From Chitinophagaceae bacterium (GTDB taxonomy: Bacteria > Bacteroidota > Bacteroidia > Chitinophagales > Chitinophagaceae): 55,847 bases of DNA. The notes beneath the pieces are model-generated. The model did not search any database and had not been told where the DNA came from. It saw nothing but the letters and a program-made list of their open reading frames with translations. The DNA lies in assembly GCA_014379345.1 (NCBI GenBank), contig JACMLY010000147.1, positions 1 to 55,847 of the forward strand, in the 5' to 3' direction. Position 1 is the first letter of the stretch, and each line of letters starts with the position of its first letter. Positions 26,658 to 35,802 of this stretch are shown here, one piece after another. Made by a program: the position numbers and the translations under genes.

Positions 26658-29438
26658 ATGAAAGACTTTTCATACATCACCAACTCACATCCGGCTTTCA
26701 TTGAAAGCCTTTACCAGGATTTCGTAAAAGACCCCAATAGTGTTGACCCGGAGCTTAAAAGATTCTTCGAGGGCTTTGATTTTGCCGTTTCTTCCTATAA
26801 AAATGGGTCAGGCTCAAACGGGTCTAATGGTTCGGTTATGCCATCCCAGGCTACCGAACCTCTACAAAAAAGTGGGGAAACTACGGAGTGGAAAAAGGAA
26901 TTGGGCGCTTACCGGATGATACTTGGCTACCGTAATAAAGGACACTTAATAGCAAAAACAAATCCTATCCGAACCAGGAAAGACCGCGGCGCCAATCTTG
27001 ACCTCGGATTTTATGGATTTACGGAGGAGGATCTCGATAGAAAACTGAATGTAGGTGCTTCCGTAGGTCTGGGTGTTACCACCCTGCGGAATATCGTCGA
27101 GCACCTTCAAAAAATTTACTCCCACCATGTGGGAATTGAATTTAAATATATCAGCGACCAGAAAAAGATCGATTGGCTCACCAATGAAATGGAAAAGAAT
27201 TTTCTTTCTCCTTTGCCATTAGAAAAGAAAAAGCGTATACTGGAAAAACTGAACCAGGGAGTCATGTTCGAGAAATTTCTGCATACCAAATATGTTGGTC
27301 AGAAAAGATTTTCACTGGAAGGGGGTGAAACAACCATCGCAGCATTGGATGCAATTATCAATACTGCCGCAGATCATGATGTACAGGAAGTGGTAATAGG
27401 GATGGCCCACCGGGGAAGATTGAATATACTCGCTAATATCATGGGCAAAACATATGAACAGATATTCAGTGAATTTGAAGGCACCGCAAAACTCGACCAG
27501 ACCATGGGCAGTGGCGATGTAAAATATCATATGGGATTTGGCAGTGAGGTTGAAACAGCCAATAAAAAAATAATCCATTTAAAGTTAGCTCCCAATCCGT
27601 CTCATCTCGAAGCCGTGGATCCGGTGGTGATCGGCTTTGCCCGGGCGAAAGCGGACGTGATGTACGAAAGCAATTACGATAAGATATTACCGATCCTGAT
27701 ACATGGGGATGCTTCAATAGCCGGCCAGGGAGTGGTGTATGAGGTTTTGCAGATGAGTAATCTGAAGGGATATTATACAGGTGGTACAATTCACTTTGTG
27801 ATCAATAACCAGATCGGATTTACAACTGATTTTGATGATGCCCGCAGTTCGGATTATTGTACATCGGCAGCCGCCATGATACAGGCGCCGGTATTGCACG
27901 TAAACGGGGATGATGCAGAATCGGTTGTTAAATGTGTGGAGATAGCAACGCGCTACAGGCAGGACTTCAATTCTGATATTTTTATAGATATGGTTTGTTA
28001 CCGTCGTCACGGACATAATGAAGGCGATGATCCAAAGTTTACGCAGCCAGGCTTATACGCATTGATCGAGAAACATCCGAATCCACGGGAGGTTTATACC
28101 ACATACCTGCTCGAAAACGGAGAGGGCGATGCAAAAGAACTGGCCAGGGAAATGGAAAAAAAATTCTGGAGCGATCTGCAGGAACGTCTTGATGACATCA
28201 AACAGAATCCTTTACCGTACCATTATCAGCAACCTGAGTTAGCCTGGAAAAGTCTCCGGAAAGCAACCCAGGAGGATTTTGAAAAATCACCCGTAACGGC
28301 TGTCTCGGAAACTGATTTCAAAAAAATATTTGATGGGCTGATGAGCTGGCCGGAGGATTTTAAGCCCTTGCGGAAAGTGGAAAAAATACTGCAGGATAAG
28401 ATCAGGCTGTATAACGAAGAAAAGAAAATAGACTGGGCTACTGCGGAATTGATGGCCTACGGGAGTTTAGTATTACAGGGGAAGGATGTACGCATGAGCG
28501 GGCAGGATGTACAGCGTGGTACATTTTCTCACCGGCATGCCGTGTTGCGCGACGAGGTGACCAACAAAGCGTACAATCGTTTAAGCGGCATTGAGGGTGC
28601 CAAAGGAAAATTCAGGATATACAATTCGTTATTGAGTGAATTTGCTGTGGTAGGATTTGAATATGGATACGGGATGGCCAACCCTGATGCATTGGTACTG
28701 TGGGAGGCGCAATTTGGAGATTTTGTGAATGGTGCGCAGATCATGATCGATCAGTTCATTTGCAGCGCAGAACAGAAATGGAATAGGATGAACGGCCTTG
28801 TCATGTTATTGCCTCATGGATATGAGGGACAGGGACCCGAGCATTCCAGTGCCAAGATGGAACGCTTCTTACAATTGTGTGCCGAGCTGAATATGATTGC
28901 GACCAATATCACTACAGCTTCAAACTTTTTTCATTGTCTCAGAAGACAGCTCACCTGGCCATTCAGAAAGCCATTGGTCGAATTTTCCCCGAAAGCAATA
29001 CTCCGTCATCCGGGAACCTATTCGCCTGTAGATGCATTCACAAATGGCTCTTTCAAAGAAGTGATCGACGATTCGTTTGCCGATGACCCTTCGATAGTAA
29101 AAAAAGTTTTGTTTTGTTCCGGCAAAGTGTACTACGATCTTGCAGAACGGCAGCAAAAGGACCAGATCAGGGATACCGCAATCATCCGTCTGGAGCAATT
29201 GTATCCGTTACCGTTGAATCAATTGGAGGAGCTGTACAGAAAATACAATAAGTCAACCTGGTTTTGGGTGCAGGAAGAACCTTTAAATATGGGAGCGGCT
29301 TCCTATTTGCAAATGAATCTGAAGAGTATCAATTATGGCGTTATCAGTCGCCAGCCCAGTGCCTCGCCCGCTACCGGTTTTTCAAAAGTACATGCGCAGG
29401 AACAGGCTGAAATTATTGAAACAGCATTCTCTATTTGA
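26658..29438 (+). CDS. sucA: 2-oxoglutarate dehydrogenase E1 component
   Basis: 926 residues, normal length. The N-terminal NSHPAFIESLYQDF segment, the thiamine-diphosphate region (VVIGMAHRGRLNILAN, GDASIAGQGVVYEVLQM and INNQIGFTT) and the transketolase-like C-terminal pyrimidine-binding domain are all recognisable. It decarboxylates 2-oxoglutarate and passes the succinyl group to the lipoyl arm of E2 in the TCA cycle. odhB follows 139 bp downstream on the same strand. A lipoamide dehydrogenase gene is not in the window. A poly-Gly/Ser/Asn linker (about 53-64) precedes the core. Confidence 0.97.
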   Translation: MKDFSYITNSHPAFIESLYQDFVKDPNSVDPELKRFFEGFDFAVSSYKNGSGSNGSNGSVMPSQATEPLQKSGETTEWKKELGAYRMILGYRNKGHLIAKTNPIRTRKDRGANLDLGFYGFTEEDLDRKLNVGASVGLGVTTLRNIVEHLQKIYSHHVGIEFKYISDQKKIDWLTNEMEKNFLSPLPLEKKKRILEKLNQGVMFEKFLHTKYVGQKRFSLEGGETTIAALDAIINTAADHDVQEVVIGMAHRGRLNILANIMGKTYEQIFSEFEGTAKLDQTMGSGDVKYHMGFGSEVETANKKIIHLKLAPNPSHLEAVDPVVIGFARAKADVMYESNYDKILPILIHGDASIAGQGVVYEVLQMSNLKGYYTGGTIHFVINNQIGFTTDFDDARSSDYCTSAAAMIQAPVLHVNGDDAESVVKCVEIATRYRQDFNSDIFIDMVCYRRHGHNEGDDPKFTQPGLYALIEKHPNPREVYTTYLLENGEGDAKELAREMEKKFWSDLQERLDDIKQNPLPYHYQQPELAWKSLRKATQEDFEKSPVTAVSETDFKKIFDGLMSWPEDFKPLRKVEKILQDKIRLYNEEKKIDWATAELMAYGSLVLQGKDVRMSGQDVQRGTFSHRHAVLRDEVTNKAYNRLSGIEGAKGKFRIYNSLLSEFAVVGFEYGYGMANPDALVLWEAQFGDFVNGAQIMIDQFICSAEQKWNRMNGLVMLLPHGYEGQGPEHSSAKMERFLQLCAELNMIATNITTASNFFHCLRRQLTWPFRKPLVEFSPKAILRHPGTYSPVDAFTNGSFKEVIDDSFADDPSIVKKVLFCSGKVYYDLAERQQKDQIRDTAIIRLEQLYPLPLNQLEELYRKYNKSTWFWVQEEPLNMGAASYLQMNLKSINYGVISRQPSASPATGFSKVHAQEQAEIIETAFSI

Positions 29439-29443
29439 AACGA

Positions 29444-29560
29444 ATGTTCGCCAATGGTTACGAATTTTCGCGAATGAGTAGTGTAAATTTTACAAAGGAA
29501 TGCAGAAATATAATAGATTAGCGTTAATTCGCGATGTCAACTAGTGTTCATTCGCGTTAA
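29444..29560. repeat. TTCGCGAATGAG / CTAGTGTTCATTCGCG inverted repeat between sucA and odhB
   Basis: The gap carries TTCGCGAATGAGTAGTG (from about 29466) and, inverted, CTAGTGTTCATTCGCG (from 29541), plus the TTAGCGTTAATTCGC word at 29519. It may fold within the sucA-odhB transcript. Confidence 0.6.
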
Positions 29561-29577
29561 AAAAAATTAGTGTAAAA

Positions 29578-30840
29578 ATGATAGATATTAAGGTTCCAAC
29601 AGTTGGTGAATCAATCAGTGAAGTGACTTTATTAAAATGGGTAAAGAATGATGGTGAGTATGTAGAAAGAGATGAAGTGATCGCAGAACTGGAAAGCGAG
29701 AAAGCAACCTTCGAAGTGAATGCAGAGCAGGCAGGCGCTTTGAAAACGTCAGCAAAGGAAGGGGATACATTAAAGATCGGTGATGTGCTGGCAAGTATTG
29801 ATGAATCGGCTGCCAAGCCCGCGAACGGAACTCCGAAGCCCGAGGCAACAGGTCAGAAACAGGAGGATCAAGATAATAAACCACAAACCACAGACCTGCC
29901 TGCCGGACAGGCAGGCCTGCCCACCGGACAGGCAGGCAACAAACCACAAACTGCAGACCTCAAAGCTTCTCCGGTTGCGAATGCCATCATAGCTGATAAA
30001 AAAGTAGATCTTAAAACGGTTACTCCTTCTGGTTACCATGGCAAAATATTAAAGGATGATGTACTTGCGGCCCTAACCAGTCCGGGTCGTACCCCCGGTA
30101 GGGAGCCATTCACTCGCAATGAGAAGCGAGAGAAGATGAGCAATCTTCGCAAAACCGTTTCACGTCGTTTGGTTGAGGCGAAGAATACCACAGCCATGCT
30201 CACTACATTTAATGAAGTGAACATGCAGCCGATCATGGAGCTACGGACGAAATATAAAGACAAGTTCAAAGAAGTTCATGGTACCAATCTTGGGTTTATG
30301 AGCTTTTTTACCAAGGCTTGTTGCTATGCCTTGCAGGAATGGAAGGCTGTGAATGCGTATATAGACGGTGATGAGATCATTTATCACGATTTCTGTGATA
30401 TTTCAATTGCTGTTTCAGCTCCCAAGGGTTTGGTTGTACCGGTGATACGGAATGCTGAAAGTTTAAGCATGGCCGAAATTGAAAAGAAAGTAGTTGAACT
30501 TGCCACAAAAGCAAAAGACAGTAAGCTAACTATTGAAGAAATGCAGGGCGGAACTTTTACCATTACCAACGGCGGTGTATTCGGCTCAATGATGAGTACA
30601 CCTATCATTAATATTCCCCAGTCTGCCATTCTGGGCATGCATAAGATCGAAGAAAGACCCATTGTTGAGAAGGGCCAGATCGTGGCAAAGCCTATGATGT
30701 ATGTTGCATTAAGTTATGACCACCGTATCATTGATGGCCGCGAATCAGTCAGCTTTTTGGTACGGGTTAAAGAACTATTAGAGAATCCCGAGTTGTTATT
30801 GTTTGGAAAAGACCCCGTAAAGACATTGTTGGAAATATGA
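29578..30840 (+). CDS. odhB: Dihydrolipoyllysine-residue succinyltransferase (E2 of 2-oxoglutarate dehydrogenase)
   Basis: 420 residues. The N-terminal lipoyl domain has the lipoylated Lys42 in [10 protein letters not shown] flexible linker (about 82-127) is followed by a peripheral-subunit-binding domain ([22 protein letters not shown]) and the catalytic acyltransferase domain with the active site [12 protein letters not shown]. It transfers succinyl to CoA. The linker contains [14 protein letters not shown] (107-120), encoded by two copies of a CCTGCC-GGCAGG palindrome and not expected in the family. Same operon as sucA. It is also called sucB. Confidence 0.97.
   Translation: MIDIKVPTVGESISEVTLLKWVKNDGEYVERDEVIAELESEKATFEVNAEQAGALKTSAKEGDTLKIGDVLASIDESAAKPANGTPKPEATGQKQEDQDNKPQTTDLPAGQAGLPTGQAGNKPQTADLKASPVANAIIADKKVDLKTVTPSGYHGKILKDDVLAALTSPGRTPGREPFTRNEKREKMSNLRKTVSRRLVEAKNTTAMLTTFNEVNMQPIMELRTKYKDKFKEVHGTNLGFMSFFTKACCYALQEWKAVNAYIDGDEIIYHDFCDISIAVSAPKGLVVPVIRNAESLSMAEIEKKVVELATKAKDSKLTIEEMQGGTFTITNGGVFGSMMSTPIINIPQSAILGMHKIEERPIVEKGQIVAKPMMYVALSYDHRIIDGRESVSFLVRVKELLENPELLLFGKDPVKTLLEI
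29895..29937. repeat. Tandem CCTGCC..GGCAGG palindromes translated as PAGQAG in odhB
   Basis: Unit 1 (29895-29915) and unit 2 (29915-29937) each have CCTGCC and GGCAGG arms around CGGA. Both are read in frame as (L)P(A/T)GQAG. The same element in the same frame occurs at 36664-36680. Confidence 0.9.
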
Positions 30841-30859
30841 CGATATGAGATGATATATG

Positions 30860-30992
30860 ATGAACGATGTACGATGTGAGATGTATGATGTTTCTTCTAT
30901 TCAAAAATTAATAGCAGGCTATTGGCATTTTGTAGATACGCAGATTCATCTTTTCTAATACATCTAACATCACACATCTTACATCGTACATT
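30860..30992. repeat. ACATC/GATGT inverted repeat between odhB and lipoprotein gene
   Basis: The left arm (about 30860-30890) is a run of GATGT(A/G)-type units. The right arm (30960-30992) is a run of ACATC units such as ACATCACACATCTTACATCG. The arms are imperfect complements around a 70-nt loop. Same family as the ACATC stretch translated inside the helicase gene (4583-4617). Confidence 0.75.
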
Positions 30993-31526
30993 TTATTGTT
31001 TTGGATTCAAAACAAAAGGCACCCTGAAAAAACCTTCCGTAACCTCAACGGTTTTTGTTGAACCGCTACTCGTGGCCTTGTACCAGAATTTTCCTTCCAT
31101 CCATTTGCCATCAAGTTTTGTAATTTCCAGTTCTCCGGATTTTCCGGCCCAGAAACCATCATCATCTTCCAGTGAAAGATTGGCCGCATGTTCATCATCG
31201 AATGGGAATTTTTTGCCGGATTCAATACCTCTTTTCCATAATTGGAAGTTCATATAATCGCCACCGTTCTCTCCATGAATTCTGATATAGCTGCTATTTA
31301 CTTCTTCGTCGGGCATCATATGGCTGGCCACCCAATTCTTGCCGTCAATTTTAGCTTTCATATAATAATTGCTTTCACTGGTCGCTACTGTGCCAGGTGA
31401 ATTTTTCTTAGTTGTTTCTTTTATCTGGTCCGCCAGTTGTTCCGCTTCATCATGGGCAGAGCCACTACAGGAAAATAACATCAACGATACAATTACGGTC
31501 ATTGCAAAGGCTGAAAATTGCTTCAT
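30993..31526 (-). CDS. Small lipoprotein of unknown function
   Basis: 177 residues. The lipoprotein signal ends in MLFSCSG (Cys20), followed by an acidic/charged linker (about 21-50). A beta-rich domain begins SNYYMKAKIDGKNWVAS, a pattern seen in Bacteroidota DUF6252-like lipoproteins where 'I-D-G-x-x-W' opens a beta sandwich. The assignment to that family is weak. The C-terminus ends FFRVPFVLNPKQ. It is expected to sit lipid-anchored in the periplasm or at the cell surface. Its 3' end abuts the ACATC inverted repeat. The 31527-31745 gap upstream shows nothing I recognise. Confidence 0.65.
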   Translation of the reverse strand: MKQFSAFAMTVIVSLMLFSCSGSAHDEAEQLADQIKETTKKNSPGTVATSESNYYMKAKIDGKNWVASHMMPDEEVNSSYIRIHGENGGDYMNFQLWKRGIESGKKFPFDDEHAANLSLEDDDGFWAGKSGELEITKLDGKWMEGKFWYKATSSGSTKTVEVTEGFFRVPFVLNPKQ

Positions 31527-31745
31527 AAATGGTTATTTTTTATAATGATGTATTTATTTAGCGCATACATCGGTGGGGAGAATATGCAAAGACATTAAGG
31601 AACGGTATCTTTTCTCCTTTTGGCAACGATTGATTTCTGCTATCAAAGTTGCAGGCAGGACGCATTAGGAGCTATCCTCTTTTTGAGTGTTTATAAAAAA
31701 ATACTAGTACTGTTAGGTATCGATGGAGGTATCTATAAAGCGCTT

Positions 31746-32372
31746 TTAAACGATCCTTTCATTCAGCGCTTTTGCAATGGCTTCCTTGCCACAATGAACA
31801 TGAAGTTTCTGATAAATATTTTTCAGGTGAGATCGAACGGTATCGAAAGCAAGATTCATTTCAGATGCAATGATTTTAATGCTATATCCTTTGATCAGCC
31901 ATTGCAATACTTCGGTTTCACGGGGCGAGAGCATGTAATTATTCGATTCCGGCTTGTTTTTAAAAGTGTTCAATACTTTCCGGGCGATGCTTGGCGACAT
32001 CGGGGCGCCACCTTCAAGAACTTCCTGAATAGCGTCGAATAATTTAGCAGGAGGCGTTTTTTTTAATAAATAACCGTTAGCGCCTGCACACAGGCATTGA
32101 AATAATTTTTCATCATCTTCGAACACTGTGTACATGATCACGGCCGTATCGGGCCGGGCTTCCTTAATAAGTGCAACGCCTTTTATACCGCTTTCACCCG
32201 GCATATCGATATCCATCAATACAACATCGGGCTGATATACGCGCACAATATTAGCAGCTTCATTACACTGATTGTAATCGCCCGTTACTTCGTAATTATT
32301 CATCGTCAACAAGTAGGCGAGGGACTCGCGCAGGCGATCATTGTCTTCGAATATGGCGATCTTTACCGGCAT
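31746..32372 (-). CDS. NarL/FixJ-type response regulator
   Basis: 208 residues. The receiver domain has acidic pair Glu9-Asp10, phospho-acceptor Asp54 in VVLMDIDMPGE, and a Lys near KKTPPAKLF. The C-terminal LuxR-type helix-turn-helix reads LSPRETEVLQWLIKGYSIKIIA. I choose ATG 32372 (MPVKIAIFEDN); an in-frame codon at 32399 would add nine unlikely residues. It is encoded just downstream of a propeller sensor kinase on the same strand, with a 61-bp perfect palindrome in the gap. The HisKA_3-type kinase and NarL-type regulator are the expected pairing, so they likely form one two-component system. Confidence 0.93.
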   Translation of the reverse strand: MPVKIAIFEDNDRLRESLAYLLTMNNYEVTGDYNQCNEAANIVRVYQPDVVLMDIDMPGESGIKGVALIKEARPDTAVIMYTVFEDDEKLFQCLCAGANGYLLKKTPPAKLFDAIQEVLEGGAPMSPSIARKVLNTFKNKPESNNYMLSPRETEVLQWLIKGYSIKIIASEMNLAFDTVRSHLKNIYQKLHVHCGKEAIAKALNERIV

Positions 32373-32435
32373 CGTAAACAAATGTAACAATAGTACCATA
32401 AACCGCTATCGCTCATTTGGGGGGGATTGTTTTCC

Positions 32436-32496
32436 TGCCACGAATTCCACGAATTAGCACGAATTAAATTCGTGCTAATTCGTGGAATTCGTGGCA
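32436..32496. repeat. Perfect 61-bp palindrome (30-bp arms, 1-nt centre)
   Basis: The left arm 32436-32465 begins TGCCACGAATTCCACGAATT; the right arm 32467-32496 is its exact reverse complement. It lies between the kinase stop and the regulator start. Related, less perfect copies are at 9758-9825 and 50766-50826. Confidence 0.93.
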
Positions 32497-32506
32497 AAGT
32501 ATTCAA

Positions 32507-35500
32507 TCACAGGGGAAACCGAAGTTCAGTAAATGTTCCTTTTCCTTCTTCAGATTTGATCTTTATTGATCCTTTTCGTTTGGTGATACGACTTTGCATA
32601 TTTTTGATTCCATTTCTGTTGGTAACGGTAGATGTATCAAAACCCTTTCCATCGTCTCTAATTTCCATATGCAACTGGCTTCTTTCAACAGATACTTTAA
32701 TGGATACATTTTTTGCCTTTGCGTGCTTGTATATATTATTGATCGCTTCTTTAAATAATAAAAAACAATCCCTTCGCTGATCCATGTTCAATTTGTATTG
32801 TTCAAACTGTTCATCCAGGTGCAGGGTGTATGAAATATTTGCGCCGTCAAACATCTCCGCGGCATAGCGGCGCATCCGTGCCACTGTTTGTTCAAGGGTA
32901 TCATTGCTTGTATTAATACTCCATACAATATCATCCAACGCCTGGTTAGAGAAATAGACTTCCTCGGATATCCGGTTTAAAAAATTCTTTGTCTGTTCTT
33001 GGTTCTGCATATTTTTTCTGCTGAGTTCAGAAAGAATACTAATATTCGTAAGTGTTGACCCAATGTCATCGTGTAGATCGGTTGCTATACGGTTGCGCAC
33101 TTGCTGCAATTCTATCAATTGATTGATGCGGTACCGGTACAGACCATACAGCACCCCTAAGATGGCAGTAATACACAATACGATAAACCACCAGGTTTTC
33201 CAGAAAGGAGGGGCGATAATAATCGTTAAGGTCGTTACAGGATCTTTGCTGGACTCAATATCATTGGATGCTTTTACTTTGAATATATATTCGCCGGGTG
33301 GGAGATTTGTATAGGATGCATAGTTCCTGTTACCAGCATTGATCCAGGTTTTTTCATAGTTCGACAATTGGTAGTAGTAGCTTAACTTATTTGCAGATAC
33401 AAAATCCAGGGCCGCGAAATTGAATGAAAGAGAATTATTATGGTGCTTTAAAAGCAATGTTTTTTTATAAATGATATTTGTGTCTCCGTTAAAAGGCTGA
33501 TTGTTAATGGTAGCATGTATGATAACTGTATTGATGGGCTGGTTCGTGATAAACATCTTTGCTGGATCAAATACATTCAACCCTTTAATTCCACCGAAGT
33601 AAAGTAGTCCTTTTGAAGACCTGTAATAGGCGCCGGTGTTGAACTCATTGCTCTGCAGTCCATCCTCAACCGAAAACACCATGAAATGTGAACGGTTGAC
33701 CAATTTCAGGTTAGCGGGTGGCATAAACCGGGTAATCCCTTTATTGCTGCTGAGCCATAGCGAACCGTTCTTATCCGGTACAATGCCGTAAATGGTATGA
33801 TTGGTCAGGCCGTGCTCTTCCGCTATAAAATTGACTTCTTTCGTTTTTATGTTATAGGTTATAATTCCTTTGCCTAATGTGCCGATCCACAGCACGTGAT
33901 CATTGAAGTACAAAGTTTTGACCGTGATCTCTGATTGCCAGGATGCCTCAAGTGCAGGGATGTTAAAGAACCTGTTCTGCCGGGTATTAAAAAATTGTAT
34001 TCCTTTTTTTTCGTAGCCGATGCAAAGGGTGGTGTCATCTATGGAGATTATTTTACGAACATTATTTTCGGCAACTGAATTATTACTGCCCGGGTGATAC
34101 ATATAATTCTTAACGATGCCGGTTTGTTTGTTGATTAAACTCAGGCCTGCATTTCTTGTGCCGATCCATACGTTTTTATTTGCAGCGGCATGCATACACC
34201 AAATGGTATGATCCGGGATTTTTAGCCGGGCTGTGCTGTCCGGATAAAACTGTCTTTTTATTTTTTTTGTTTTTGGATCGATGATAAGCAATCCATTTCC
34301 CTGTGTGCCTACCCATATGTCACCTTCCTCATCGGTCAGCAAGGAAACAATCCTTTCAGGATTACTAATGCTCTGTTTATAAGGCAGAAAATGAATTGTT
34401 TCAGCGTATTTATCAGATGGGCCCAGGAGGGTTAGGCCATTGTTTGAAGTGCCTACCCAAATTCCTCCCTCTTTATCTACCGTAATGGAGCGTATCTGTT
34501 CAATGGAAACATCCTCGGGTAAATTACTTGTCGAAAAAAGGGTAAAGTTATTCAGGCGCCGGTCATAATAACTGACACCGCCGCCATCAGTACCGATCCA
34601 GATTCCGCCCTTTTTATCCTGCCTGATCGATAGTACATCATTGTATCCCAGCGAAAGGGAATTTTTTTTATCAGACAATATATGTGTAATGCTTTCGTCA
34701 TCAGGACTAATAACAAATAATCCTTGTCCATAGGTTCCAATCCAGATCCTGTTAAATTGATCGGCCATGATCGAAAAAATGGTAAGGTTTTCGGGAAGTT
34801 TTGTAACGCTATTGTATCCGGTAAAACCGTGGAAGGCAGAATCATTTTTTCGCCTTAAAAATAAACCTTTTCCGTAGGTTCCCATCCATAATGTGTTTCT
34901 GGAATCTTCGGCCATGGAGCTAAAGGAAATAATTTTTTTCTGGTCATTGTCAGGCAGGTTCAATAATGTTTTATCAATTGAATGTATGTCGTTGAAAACA
35001 CTGGCCCCATTTGCAGTTAAAATCCATTTACGGCTTTGCTTGTCTTCAAATATTTCCTGGATCTGGTTGCTGTTCAGTTTTATAGGCGAGTCCGCTTCCG
35101 TTGTATAGTGAAGAAGGTTTTTGGTAGTAAGATTATAAATAAAAAGCCCCTGCATTTCCGTTCCAATCCAAAGATTGTCGTCATCGGGATAAATACAACT
35201 AACAGGCGGCAACCGGATTCCGTTCAACATGGGTACCGCGATCATCGTCTGGTCATACAGGTTCATCCTTTCCAGTTTCCCTCCACTGGTGATGATCCAG
35301 AGATCATTTCGATTGCCGACTGCAAGTTTGCCAGTTGTGCTACCGGTTGTTGTAGTGATATCGTCAAAATTTTTTTTGAAGACGAGGAAATCTTTTCCGT
35401 CGAACCTGTTCAACCCATCCTGCGTGGCGAACCACAGAAATCCTGCATTATCTGCGGCAATATCTACAACACTGCTTTGTGAAAGTCCTTCGTTAATATT

Positions 35501-35590
35501 TATATTCCTGAATGAAACAGAACCGGATTGAGCCCGGGCAGGCAGGTTTGAAACCCCATAAAATAGCAATATGATCAGCCGTCTTTTCAT
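32507..35590 (-). CDS. Two-component regulator propeller sensor histidine kinase (HisKA_3)
   Basis: 1027 residues. A signal peptide (about 1-20) is followed by about 14 Reg_prop beta-propeller repeats recognisable by (I/L)W(I/V)GT and G(G/N)L motifs over residues 30-650. Then come a Y_Y_Y domain (YYYQLSNYEKTWINAG), one transmembrane helix (FWKTWWFIVLCITAILGVLYG) and a HisKA_3 dimerisation segment with the phospho-His in RIATDLHDDIG. A HATPase_c domain (GKGFDTS, KGTFTEL) closes it. Such hybrid-like proteins sense periplasmic glycans in Bacteroidota; no SusC/D or glycosidase genes adjoin to indicate a substrate. It is the partner of the NarL-type regulator. Confidence 0.93.
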   Translation of the reverse strand: MKRRLIILLFYGVSNLPARAQSGSVSFRNININEGLSQSSVVDIAADNAGFLWFATQDGLNRFDGKDFLVFKKNFDDITTTTGSTTGKLAVGNRNDLWIITSGGKLERMNLYDQTMIAVPMLNGIRLPPVSCIYPDDDNLWIGTEMQGLFIYNLTTKNLLHYTTEADSPIKLNSNQIQEIFEDKQSRKWILTANGASVFNDIHSIDKTLLNLPDNDQKKIISFSSMAEDSRNTLWMGTYGKGLFLRRKNDSAFHGFTGYNSVTKLPENLTIFSIMADQFNRIWIGTYGQGLFVISPDDESITHILSDKKNSLSLGYNDVLSIRQDKKGGIWIGTDGGGVSYYDRRLNNFTLFSTSNLPEDVSIEQIRSITVDKEGGIWVGTSNNGLTLLGPSDKYAETIHFLPYKQSISNPERIVSLLTDEEGDIWVGTQGNGLLIIDPKTKKIKRQFYPDSTARLKIPDHTIWCMHAAANKNVWIGTRNAGLSLINKQTGIVKNYMYHPGSNNSVAENNVRKIISIDDTTLCIGYEKKGIQFFNTRQNRFFNIPALEASWQSEITVKTLYFNDHVLWIGTLGKGIITYNIKTKEVNFIAEEHGLTNHTIYGIVPDKNGSLWLSSNKGITRFMPPANLKLVNRSHFMVFSVEDGLQSNEFNTGAYYRSSKGLLYFGGIKGLNVFDPAKMFITNQPINTVIIHATINNQPFNGDTNIIYKKTLLLKHHNNSLSFNFAALDFVSANKLSYYYQLSNYEKTWINAGNRNYASYTNLPPGEYIFKVKASNDIESSKDPVTTLTIIIAPPFWKTWWFIVLCITAILGVLYGLYRYRINQLIELQQVRNRIATDLHDDIGSTLTNISILSELSRKNMQNQEQTKNFLNRISEEVYFSNQALDDIVWSINTSNDTLEQTVARMRRYAAEMFDGANISYTLHLDEQFEQYKLNMDQRRDCFLLFKEAINNIYKHAKAKNVSIKVSVERSQLHMEIRDDGKGFDTSTVTNRNGIKNMQSRITKRKGSIKIKSEEGKGTFTELRFPL

Positions 35591-35674
35591 GAGGATAACA
35601 GATGTTAAGGTATGTTTTTTTAGGTGAAAAGCCGGGAATTCCTACTCCGGTCACCTATGTACATACCTACTGTT

Positions 35675-35765
35675 CTATGTGGTTAAATCTCTGCGCATTC
35701 GGAGGTTTCTTACATGTAAGACCATAGTTAACCACAGAGCGAAGGAGGTATGCACGAGGTGCACA
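35675..35765. repeat. TTAACCACAGAG-family inverted repeat upstream of the methyltransferase
   Basis: CTATGTGGTTAAA at the left pairs with TTAACCACAGAG at 35729-35738 and after. A perfect inner palindrome TCTTACATGTAAGA is at 35708-35721. It lies in the divergent gap between the kinase and the rsmB-like gene. Confidence 0.65.
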
Positions 35766-35802
35766 CAAAGTTCGTTTGCCAACTGTTCATATCTTGCGGA
35801 CG

